Shown here piece by piece: positions 46,909 to 52,987 of a DNA stretch of 52,987 bases; the stretch's first letter is position 1; each line of letters begins with the position of its first letter. The stretch is from contig JAABSJ010000012.1 of the NCBI GenBank assembly GCA_011390515.1, forward strand, positions 1 through 52,987. The letters are read 5' to 3'. The position numbers and the translations under genes are program-made. The stretch comes from Oscillatoria sp. GTDB taxonomy: Bacteria > Cyanobacteriota > Cyanobacteriia > Cyanobacteriales > Laspinemataceae. The notes under the pieces were generated by a model. The model was given only the letters and a program-made list of their open reading frames with translations. It had not been told where the DNA came from and made no database searches.

Positions 46909-48612
46909 ATGGCACAAGTAACCGAACCCGAAACCGATAACCTCGGGGAAACCCTGGCTGCTGAAGCCGGTGGACAGACCCCGTGGCGAGAATACTTTAG
47001 CTTTAGTACGGATCATAAGGTGATCGGGATTCAATACCTGGTCTGCACCTTTATTTTCTATCTGATTGGCGGTGCATTAGCTACCGCTGTTCGGACCGAA
47101 CTGGCAACTCCCGACTCGGATTTTGTCACCCGTGAACTCTATAACAGTCTGTTTACGATCCATGCCACAGTCATGATTTTTCTGTGGATCGTGCCTGCGG
47201 GGACCGGGGCCTTTGGCAACTACCTGATTCCCTTGATGATTGGGGCGCGGGATATGGCTTTCCCCCGGTTGAATGCGATCGCCTTTTGGATGATCCCCCC
47301 TGGCGGAATCCTGCTATTATCTAGCTTCTTCGTCGGTGCCGCCGGTGCCGGTTGGACCTCCTATCCCCCCTTAAGTACCACCGGGGAAAAAGCGGGAGAA
47401 TTTATCTGGATTTTGAGCGTTCTGATCCTGGGAACCTCCTCCATTTTGGGCGGGATCAACTTTTTGACCACCATCCTGAAAATGCGGATGCCCGGAATGG
47501 GATTAAATGATATGCCCTTGTTCTGCTGGGCAATGCTGGCAGCTTCGGCCTTAATTTTAATCTCGACTCCGGTTTTGGCTGGGGCGTTAATTCTCCTCGC
47601 CTTTGACTTAATCGCCGGAACCGCCTTTTTTAACCCAACGGGTGGCGGGGACCCGGTGGTTTACCAGCATATGTTCTGGTTCTATTCCCACCCGGCGGTT
47701 TACATCATGATTCTGCCCATGTTTGGGATGATTTCTGATATTTTGCCGGTGCACGCCCGCAAGCCGATTTTTGGTTATCAGGCGATCGCCTATTCCAGTA
47801 TGGCCATTAGCTTTCTGGGCTTAATTGTCTGGGCACACCATATGTTCACCAGTGGCACCCCCGGTTGGTTACGGATGTTCTTCATGGTGGCAACCATGAT
47901 TATTGCCGTTCCCACAGGCATTAAAGTGTTTAGCTGGTTAGCCACAGTTTGGGGGGGCAAAATTCGCCTCAACAGCGCCATGCTGTTCGCGTTGGGTTTC
48001 GTCTCCATGTTCATGATTGGCGGTCTCAGTGGGATTATGATCGCCTCGGTCCCGTTTGATATTCATGTTCACGATACCTATTTCATTGTCGCCCACTTGC
48101 ATTATGTGCTGTTTGGCGGCAGCGTTTTCGGTCTGTATGCCGGGATTTATCACTGGTTCCCGAAGATGACTGGGCGGATGATGAACGAATTTCTGGGCAA
48201 ATTGCATTTTGTCTTAACCTTGGTTGGGTTTAACCTCTGCTTCCTGCCGATGCATTATCTGGGACTGCAAGGGATGCCGCGTCGGGTGGCGGAGTATGAC
48301 CCCAAATTTGCCACGGTCAATTTAGTTTGTACTATTGGGTCCTATATCCTGGCGGTTTCTACCTTCCCGTTTATTATCAATGCGGTGTGGAGTTGGTGGA
48401 TTGGGGGTGCGAAAGCATCGGGCAATCCCTGGGATGCTTTAACGATGGAGTGGCAGACGGCTTCCCCTCCGCCGGTGGAGAATTTTATTGGGGAACCTGT
48501 GCGCTTGACTGGGCCTTATGATTACGGTATGGGCGATCGCAACCCGGACGTCCAAATGCCGGAGTCCCAAGCGAATACTCCCATGTTATCCGGGGGACCG
48601 ACGGTTTCCTAA
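46909..48612 (+). CDS. ctaD: Cytochrome c oxidase subunit I
   Basis: This 567-residue, twelve-helix catalytic subunit binds heme a, heme a3 and CuB. Ligand and channel regions are seen at FTIHATVMIFLW, MFWFYSHPAVYIMILP, WAHHMFTSG and FDIHVHDTYFIVAHLHYVLFGG. The YSHPAVY segment lacks the glutamate of A1-type enzymes and has Tyr-Ser, which marks an A2-type D-channel. The length is normal. It follows ctaC by 79 bases. Confidence 0.96.
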   Translation: MAQVTEPETDNLGETLAAEAGGQTPWREYFSFSTDHKVIGIQYLVCTFIFYLIGGALATAVRTELATPDSDFVTRELYNSLFTIHATVMIFLWIVPAGTGAFGNYLIPLMIGARDMAFPRLNAIAFWMIPPGGILLLSSFFVGAAGAGWTSYPPLSTTGEKAGEFIWILSVLILGTSSILGGINFLTTILKMRMPGMGLNDMPLFCWAMLAASALILISTPVLAGALILLAFDLIAGTAFFNPTGGGDPVVYQHMFWFYSHPAVYIMILPMFGMISDILPVHARKPIFGYQAIAYSSMAISFLGLIVWAHHMFTSGTPGWLRMFFMVATMIIAVPTGIKVFSWLATVWGGKIRLNSAMLFALGFVSMFMIGGLSGIMIASVPFDIHVHDTYFIVAHLHYVLFGGSVFGLYAGIYHWFPKMTGRMMNEFLGKLHFVLTLVGFNLCFLPMHYLGLQGMPRRVAEYDPKFATVNLVCTIGSYILAVSTFPFIINAVWSWWIGGAKASGNPWDALTMEWQTASPPPVENFIGEPVRLTGPYDYGMGDRNPDVQMPESQANTPMLSGGPTVS

Positions 48613-48628
48613 ACCGCGCTACTGCGTT

Positions 48629-48659
48629 TTTTGGGGTCGGGTCAACCCCGACCCCAAAA
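48629..48659. promoter_or_regulatory. Perfect hairpin between ctaD and ctaE
   Basis: TTTTGGGGTCGGG pairs with CCCGACCCCAAAA around a short loop. No T-tract follows on either strand, so it is more likely an RNA-stability or partial-attenuation element than a terminator. Confidence 0.65.
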
Positions 48660-48702
48660 CATCCCAGATTCAATTCGTAAACTCTACAACAGGCGATCGC
48701 TT

Positions 48703-49326
48703 ATGCAAGGGACAATTGATACCAGCAACGCGGCTATACAAGCTGAACATGGGGCGGGAACTCACGGAGGTCATCATGGTGACCATCCGGATCATCGAAT
48801 TTTTGGCATCATCATGTTTCTGGTGGCGGAGTCGATGATTTTCTTGGGATTATTCGCCGCTTATCTCACTTTTCGCTCGGTGACCCCGGATTGGCCGCCG
48901 GAAGGAACACCAGAAATGGAATTGCTGCTGCCCGGGGTGAATACAATTATCCTGATTTCCAGCAGTTTTGTGATGAATCGCGGCAATGCGGCGATTAAGA
49001 AAAATGATGTCAAAGGTCTGAGATTTTGGTTCGGGCTAACGGCACTCATGGGGGCTGTGTTCCTAGCTGGACAGTTGTATGAATATTTTCATACCGGCTT
49101 TGGGCTGACGGATAATATCTTTACCAGCACGTTTTATGTGCTGACTGGCTTTCACGGATTGCACGTTACCTTTGGGTTGCTGTTAATTTTGGCGGTCTTA
49201 TGGAAATCTTTGAAGGCGGGTCATTATTCTGGTGAGAGTCACTTTGGACCAGAAGCCGCAGAATTATACTGGCACTTTGTTGATGTGGTCTGGATTGTGC
49301 TGTTTACCATTCTGTATTTATTCTAA
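48703..49326 (+). CDS. ctaE: Cytochrome c oxidase subunit III
   Basis: From the ATG at 48703 the product has 208 residues, the short five-helix form usual in cyanobacteria. A His-rich N terminus (GTHGGHHGDHPDHR) precedes IMFLVAESMIFLGLFAAYL. The C-terminal half has FHGLHVTFGLLLILAVLW and ELYWHFVDVVWIVLF, both typical. The frame is open to 48631, but upstream sequence overlaps the intergenic hairpin. A terminator follows the gene closely. Confidence 0.95.
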   Translation: MQGTIDTSNAAIQAEHGAGTHGGHHGDHPDHRIFGIIMFLVAESMIFLGLFAAYLTFRSVTPDWPPEGTPEMELLLPGVNTIILISSSFVMNRGNAAIKKNDVKGLRFWFGLTALMGAVFLAGQLYEYFHTGFGLTDNIFTSTFYVLTGFHGLHVTFGLLLILAVLWKSLKAGHYSGESHFGPEAAELYWHFVDVVWIVLFTILYLF

Positions 49327-49360
49327 TCGGGATGTTATACCTCCTGGTTGATGAGATTTG

Positions 49361-49382
49361 CCCCCTTATGGGGGTTTTTTTT
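49361..49382 (+). terminator. Rho-independent terminator of ctaCDE
   Basis: CCCCC and GGGGG form a stem around TTAT, followed by eight T, 35 bases after the ctaE stop. Confidence 0.9.
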
Positions 49383-49576
49383 ATGCGATCGCCGTTTCAC
49401 CGTGGAGAGCGCCCTAATCATGCCTGTCCCCAGGAATCGAGTCCTAGACGTGACAGGCATCATCGGGGCGATCGCTTCGGTTTCTCCCTGGTTTATGGGG
49501 ATTTTAGAGCAACGGGTTTCAACTAACGCGGTCAATTTCTAGGCAACAAAAGGGGATAGAAGATGCTTACAATTTG

Positions 49577-49867
49577 TTAGAATACTTCGTGAATTTCACT
49601 GGCTACTTTTCGGAGGGTTTCCGTAAATTGTTCGCTCTCAATCAGCTTGGTCATTTCCAGGGCAGCCGCTTGGATTTTCTGAACGTGCTTGAGTTTTTTC
49701 TCCTCAGACCAGCTATTGCTATAACATTCGAGTAAATCAGCGGATAATAAGATCGTTGTTAAGGGCGTTCTCAGTTCGTGGGAAATCAAGGTCATAAAGT
49801 ATGACTTGAGTGCAACTAGGTTTTCTTGATGCTCCACTTGAGTAGTCCCAGATTGAATGCTGTGCAT
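49577..49867 (-). CDS. Orphan histidine-kinase dimerisation (HisKA) domain
   Basis: The 96-residue product contains one HisKA domain: YFMTLISHELRTPLTTILLSADLLE, with the phosphoacceptor His at about residue 30, and a second helix (KLKHVQKIQAAALEMTKLIE). The frame then ends after 20 residues with no ATPase domain. Neither flank shows the missing catalytic part. It may be the cut remains of a kinase or a stand-alone phosphotransfer or dimerisation partner. The ATG at 49867 has no strong ribosome-binding site. Confidence 0.65.
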   Translation of the reverse strand: MHSIQSGTTQVEHQENLVALKSYFMTLISHELRTPLTTILLSADLLECYSNSWSEEKKLKHVQKIQAAALEMTKLIESEQFTETLRKVASEIHEVF

Positions 49868-50453
49868 GGCGATTTATTGAGTTTAAGATTGTTAAGGCAG
49901 TTTCCTGTGTAACATGACTCAGAGATCACCCGGCATTGATCAGGCCGAGGGGTGGTTGGCGATCTCCTAAGTCCTTTTGCTTAGACTGACTTTGAGCTCG
50001 ATGGGACAATTCCCTCCAATTCCAATGTAACGCGGGTCACATTGAGAGTTCCGCACCTCCTGATCTGTACCCCCGGACTCTCCAAACCACCCCGAATTCA
50101 CAACCCTGAACCCGGGTGTTTCTCTGAGTTAACCCATATCTTAAGCCATTTGCCTCGGTAGAGCTAGAAGTTATTCCATCTATTTTTCACCAATGCCTGC
50201 CTCTGCCTGCTACTCCCATCATTCGCGAGAAAAACAGCACAAATTTGGGTTTGATACCATGATTGCACCTGTTCAATCTGGGTCGGGTAAAGTCCCACCG
50301 TTCGCAAATCCAGATCCTGTCAACCGATAGTAGACTTCTTGCAGAATTGTCTTAAGCCCCCCTTAAGAAGGGGGGTTGGGGGGATCCGATCCGGAATGCA
50401 AGCAAGAGGTCTAGTGGCTATTCTCAGAGGCGGCGAACACCGGAACCCGTTTC
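49868..50453. other. Intergenic stretch
   Basis: No gene is seen. At 50336-50410 there is a copy of the CTTAAGCCCCCCTTAAG..GGGGGGTTGGGGGGATC hairpin repeat with GCAAGCAAGAG next to it, as in the 45 kb block. Confidence 0.55.
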
Positions 50454-50666
50454 CTATTCTTCGATAATTTCCACCAAGTCTTCTATCAGCACATCGAAGG
50501 TTCGGGCTAATTTGTGGAGGGCGGTAAAATCAACGGTGGCGATCGCCGATCGCCTTGCGTAGCTTCTGACGGTACTGTACACAATCCCCGAGCGATCGGC
50601 GACTTCTTTGAGGGTCCAGCCCTTCTCATCCGCTAATTCCCGAATTCTCAGTCTGACTAATCCCAT
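50454..50666 (-). CDS. Small XRE-type helix-turn-helix regulator, copy 1
   Basis: From the ATG at 50666 the 70-residue protein is almost entirely one HTH domain: RLRIRELADEKGWTLKEVADRSGIVYSTVRSYARR is helix-turn-helix, followed by LHKLARTFDVLIEDLVEIIEE. It probably binds DNA as a dimer. The open frame reaches 50690, but copy 2 starts at the same MGLVRLRIRE position. It is about 80% identical to the gene at 50839. No toxin-type partner is evident next to it. Confidence 0.85.
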   Translation of the reverse strand: MGLVRLRIRELADEKGWTLKEVADRSGIVYSTVRSYARRSAIATVDFTALHKLARTFDVLIEDLVEIIEE

Positions 50667-50729
50667 ACTTGACCAGTGATGCGTTTGCATCTTAAGATAG
50701 CTTGATATGAAAAAACACTCACCGCCAAG

Positions 50730-50753
50730 TCTGGAAAACTAACAGGCGATCGC
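50730..50753 (-). promoter_or_regulatory. Conserved box upstream of HTH copy 1
   Basis: TCTGGAAAACTAACAGG plus the following HIP1-like bases (24 in all) are identical to 51126-51149 upstream of copy 2, at 64 and 75 bases from the respective starts. Candidate operator or promoter, or just duplicated DNA. Confidence 0.6.
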
Positions 50754-50838
50754 CTGTCCCCGGGGTCGGATGAGAGTCTGAATGGACGGTTCACTGCCTC
50801 GGAGTCAAGAACCCGAAAGGGATACCCGCGCCGGTTTC

Positions 50839-51051
50839 CTATTCTTCGACTATTTCTACCAAATCTTCTATCATAACATCGAAAGTCCGAGCCAGCTTGT
50901 GAATCGCAGTAAAATCTATCAGCGCAAGTCCGGGCGATCGCGCATAATGCCGGACTGTACTGTACACCAAACCCGAACGGTCAGACACCTCTTTGAGGTT
51001 CCATCCCTTCTCATCAGCAAACTCGCGAATCCTTAATCTAACTAAACCCAC
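50839..51051 (-). CDS. Small XRE-type helix-turn-helix regulator, copy 2
   Basis: This 70-residue protein is colinear with copy 1, with about 14 substitutions. The recognition-helix region changes most (VYSTVRHYARSPGLALIDF against VYSTVRSYARRSAIATVDF), so binding specificity may have diverged. It starts with GTG at 51049-51051, where copy 1 has ATG. The two lie head-to-tail in the same direction, separated by 170 bases that include duplicated flanks. Confidence 0.85.
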   Translation of the reverse strand: MGLVRLRIREFADEKGWNLKEVSDRSGLVYSTVRHYARSPGLALIDFTAIHKLARTFDVMIEDLVEIVEE

Positions 51052-51125
51052 AATTTACTTGACAAACGATAAGAGGACATCTTTATAATAAATTAATTAC
51101 AGAGATAAAAGCGATCGCCTCCAGG

Positions 51126-51149
51126 TCTGGAAAACTAACAGGCGATCGC
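51126..51149 (-). promoter_or_regulatory. Conserved box upstream of HTH copy 2
   Basis: Identical over 24 bases to 50730-50753. It lies in the divergent region between copy 2 and the plus-strand gene at 51371. Confidence 0.6.
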
Positions 51150-51298
51150 TTCTAAAACAAGACGGGACAGTAGAACGCGGTTCAAGCCATTGGCTTTTAA
51201 ACCCCGTAACTATCCAACCCAGTAACGCTCGACGAGAGCCCTTGTCTATCTCAGACAGGAATTATCCATCCAAGTTAGGGACCATCTATCAATGGGAC

Positions 51299-51370
51299 CA
51301 TCTAGCGAGATTATCCATCTATCGAGGCTATCTATCTATCGAGGCTATCCATCTATCGAGGTCATCCATC
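51299..51370. repeat. 17-bp tandem repeat ending at the start codon of the next gene
   Basis: About four units of CCATCTATCGAGGCTAT with small changes, preceded by a partial unit at 51284, run up to the ATG at 51371. Confidence 0.85.
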
Positions 51371-51835
51371 ATGATATCAAACTACCAGCCCGCTTCGCCA
51401 GTTATCCGCGAATCTAAAATTAACCATACCTCGGACATCCTGCATCCCCTGGCGCGGTTTGTCACAGAAGAAACCGTGGCCCTAATGTTTGGCATCTCAG
51501 ACGCCGATATCCATCGCATTGATTGTATGCGCCATGTTGTCTATGTGCATGGCAAAGGCGTGAGTCGGTTTGTGAGTTATGCCGACTTTCCGCCAATTTT
51601 GGGAGTGGCATCTCCAACCCTGCCGGATTTGGCGCGGTGGCATCAACGCTGGCGCAAGGGGTGGCGGAGTCATTATGCACCAGAATTTTGGACACAATTT
51701 TATCAAGTTCAACTCCAAAAATCCCAGCGATTAGAACAGTTGCAGGCTTGGGGATTATTGATTCGTTCGCTGAAATCGGGACTATGCGAGACTGCATTAG
51801 TCGAGTTGCGACAGGCTTATAAACTGAAAAAATAG
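51371..51835 (+). CDS. Conserved-looking protein of unknown function
   Basis: The 154-residue product is soluble and mostly helical. It contains LARFVTEETVALMFGISDADIHRIDCMRHVVYVHGKGVSRFVSYADFP. The first part could be a helix-turn-helix-like segment (TVALMFGISDADIHRI), and the C-terminal half is rich in Trp and Arg. The open frame reaches 51242, but the extra part is translated tandem repeat, so the ATG at 51371 is chosen. I recall similar cyanobacterial hypothetical proteins but no name. It is divergent from the HTH pair. Confidence 0.6.
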   Translation: MISNYQPASPVIRESKINHTSDILHPLARFVTEETVALMFGISDADIHRIDCMRHVVYVHGKGVSRFVSYADFPPILGVASPTLPDLARWHQRWRKGWRSHYAPEFWTQFYQVQLQKSQRLEQLQAWGLLIRSLKSGLCETALVELRQAYKLKK

Positions 51836-51838
51836 GGG

Positions 51839-52184
51839 TAGTAGGGTGGGCAGTGCCCACCGAACTGATGGTGGGCACTGCCCACCCTACGAATTAAGCC
51901 CACCGAACTGATGGTGGGCAGTGCCCACCCTACGAATTAAGATAATTTTGCCAGAGTAAGTCATGTGGGCAGTGCCCACCCTACTTTTAACTCCGGTCCC
52001 CGGACCTTGGCAAGGTCCGGGTTAGGGTGGGGTCATACGGAATTCTGTTGTGATAGGTCTTTAAAAACGAGTAAGCCATTGTAGGGTGGGCACTGCCCAC
52101 CGTAAGTCATGTGGGCAGTGCCCACATGACTTTTAACTCCGGTCCCCGGACCTTGGCAAGGTCCGGGTTAGGGTGGGGTTCCCT
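51839..52184. repeat. Block of GTGGGCAGTGCCCAC palindromes and paired GGTCCCCGGACC units
   Basis: At least seven copies of GGTGGGCAGTGCCCACC-like palindromes lie between 51843 and 52130. The unit CTCCGGTCCCCGGACCTTGG with CAAGGTCCGGGTTAGGGTGG occurs at 51991 and 52136. A decayed AATTCTGTTGTGATAGGTCT piece of the AATCCGGTTGT-type element sits between them near 52040. Confidence 0.88.
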
Positions 52185-52291
52185 CTTGGCGATCGCCTTA
52201 AAAACAGCCGCTTGCGAAAATGTCCACTTCCTCAACTCAATCCCCATTCACTTGCTTATCTTAGAATTCCAGGCATAGTGAGGGTTTACTC

Positions 52292-52987
52292 ATGAATCGA
52301 CCGGCTTCTGGAATTCAAATGTATTTACAACGAGTAGAAGGGTTAAAAGTTGGTAGGACTTACACCCTCCTCCCACCGGATAGTTTTAAATCAGTATGGG
52401 AACAGGCGATCGGCCAACCCACCTATCAGGATTGGACCAATCTCTTAGCTTGGGAAGCGCGAGCACTTGCCAAGGGACAGGGTTCTAATCGGCTGGCGAT
52501 TTTATTAGGGGATTCGATTTCGATGTGGTTTCCCCCGGAACTCATGCCACCGGGAAGACTGTGGCTCAATCAAGGAATTTCCGGGGATAATACCAGCGGA
52601 ATTTTAAAGCGATTGTGGACATTTGCCGAGACCAAACCTCATACCATTTATATCCTAGCAGGCATTAACAATTTGCGTCAGGGTAGACCGGATGCGAGTA
52701 TTGTAGATAATATTTATTATACAGTCCGGGAACTGCAACTGATTCACCCCCCGGCTAAAGTAGTGGTGCAATCGATTTTACCCACCCGACTGGCAGCACT
52801 TCCTAATACCAGAATTCGTAAAATTAATCTCGAACTCGCGGCGATCGCCAAATCCGAAGGCGCAATTTATTTTGACCTCAATTCCGGCTTTACCAATGAC
52901 GAAGATAGGTTACGGCGCGAGTTAACCACCGACGGAATCCATTTGAGTCAAGCCGGATACCAACTCTGGCAAAAAGCCCTGCAACAG
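52292..52987 (+). CDS. SGNH/GDSL-family hydrolase, 3'-cut by the window
   Basis: The frame is open from the ATG at 52292 to the end of the window (232 codons), so it was easy to miss. The four SGNH blocks are present: GDSISMWFP with the nucleophile Ser, NQGISGDNT with the Gly, AGINNLRQG with the Asn, and TDGIHLSQAGYQLW with the Asp-His pair. All lie in the visible part, so most of the catalytic domain is complete. Such enzymes hydrolyse esters of lipids or polysaccharides. No signal peptide is seen at this start, although a region of about 60 residues precedes the GDS block. Confidence 0.85.
   Translation, partial: MNRPASGIQMYLQRVEGLKVGRTYTLLPPDSFKSVWEQAIGQPTYQDWTNLLAWEARALAKGQGSNRLAILLGDSISMWFPPELMPPGRLWLNQGISGDNTSGILKRLWTFAETKPHTIYILAGINNLRQGRPDASIVDNIYYTVRELQLIHPPAKVVVQSILPTRLAALPNTRIRKINLELAAIAKSEGAIYFDLNSGFTNDEDRLRRELTTDGIHLSQAGYQLWQKALQQ

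Noticed and set aside
50454-51051. Toxin-antitoxin module
   Set aside because: Both small genes are the same HTH regulator; no toxin-type partner overlaps or adjoins them.
51299-51370. CRISPR-like or regulator-site array
   Set aside because: The 17-base units are directly adjacent with no spacers, so this is a simple tandem repeat; operator function is not shown.

Overview
The window looks like the chromosome of a filamentous, Oscillatoria/Phormidium-like cyanobacterium. The evidence is the very frequent HIP1 octamer (GCGATCGC), typical cyanobacterial families (DUF3155, a Hik2-like kinase, tocopherol cyclase, an isoleucyl-tRNA synthetase with the cyanobacterial CAAD membrane domain, a thylakoid-type cytochrome oxidase set) and intergenic DNA crowded with short palindromic repeats. 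The genus cannot be fixed from what is seen. No rRNA, tRNA or CRISPR array was recognised.

Layout. 0-4 kb is partly decayed: an IS4-type transposase with an internal stop, a probable CCB2/CCB4-like cytochrome b6 assembly factor, a remnant of a 4-Cys Ser/Thr kinase, a lipoprotein, and a remnant of a cyanobacterial GH10-like secreted protein. 4-7.7 kb has DUF3155, a Hik2-like sensor kinase, a ZIP-like membrane protein and a small membrane protein. 8.3-15.7 kb has sbcC, an HPt protein and a three-GAF histidine kinase. 15.8-16.5 kb is a nest of miniature elements inserted into one another. 16.6-23.1 kb has ileS (with CAAD) and a CBS-PAS-GAF-GGDEF diguanylate cyclase. 23.6-29.6 kb has tocopherol cyclase, a small conserved-looking protein, a metallo-beta-lactamase-fold protein with a degenerate metal motif, a gamma-glutamylcyclotransferase-like protein and a TolB-like lipoprotein. 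30-33 kb carries two secreted paralogues built from the same roughly 80-residue two-cysteine repeat. 33.3-37.5 kb has a membrane-anchored dual-specificity phosphatase, divergent from the ergothioneine genes egtC-egtB-egtD. 37.8-42.5 kb has an ADP-ribosylglycohydrolase, a secreted small protein, a DrrAB-like ABC exporter and a Uma2-family protein. 42.9-49.4 kb is the respiratory block: ctaB and ctaA on the minus strand (heme A synthesis), divergent from ctaC-ctaD-ctaE (aa3-type oxidase). 49.5-53 kb has an orphan histidine-kinase dimerisation domain, a tandem pair of small HTH regulators, an unknown protein preceded by 17-bp tandem repeats, and a 3'-cut SGNH hydrolase.

How genes work together. 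The cta genes form one functional unit: heme O then heme A are made by CtaB and CtaA for insertion into CtaD. The egt genes cover histidine trimethylation (EgtD), sulfoxide-forming C-S bond formation (EgtB) and gamma-glutamyl removal (EgtC); EgtA and EgtE are not in the window. Most other genes stand alone, separated by repeats.

The most unusual material is the repeat landscape (at least five distinguishable miniature-element families, some nested with TA-type junctions), the two-cysteine repeat proteins, and the duplicated HTH genes that share a conserved upstream box.
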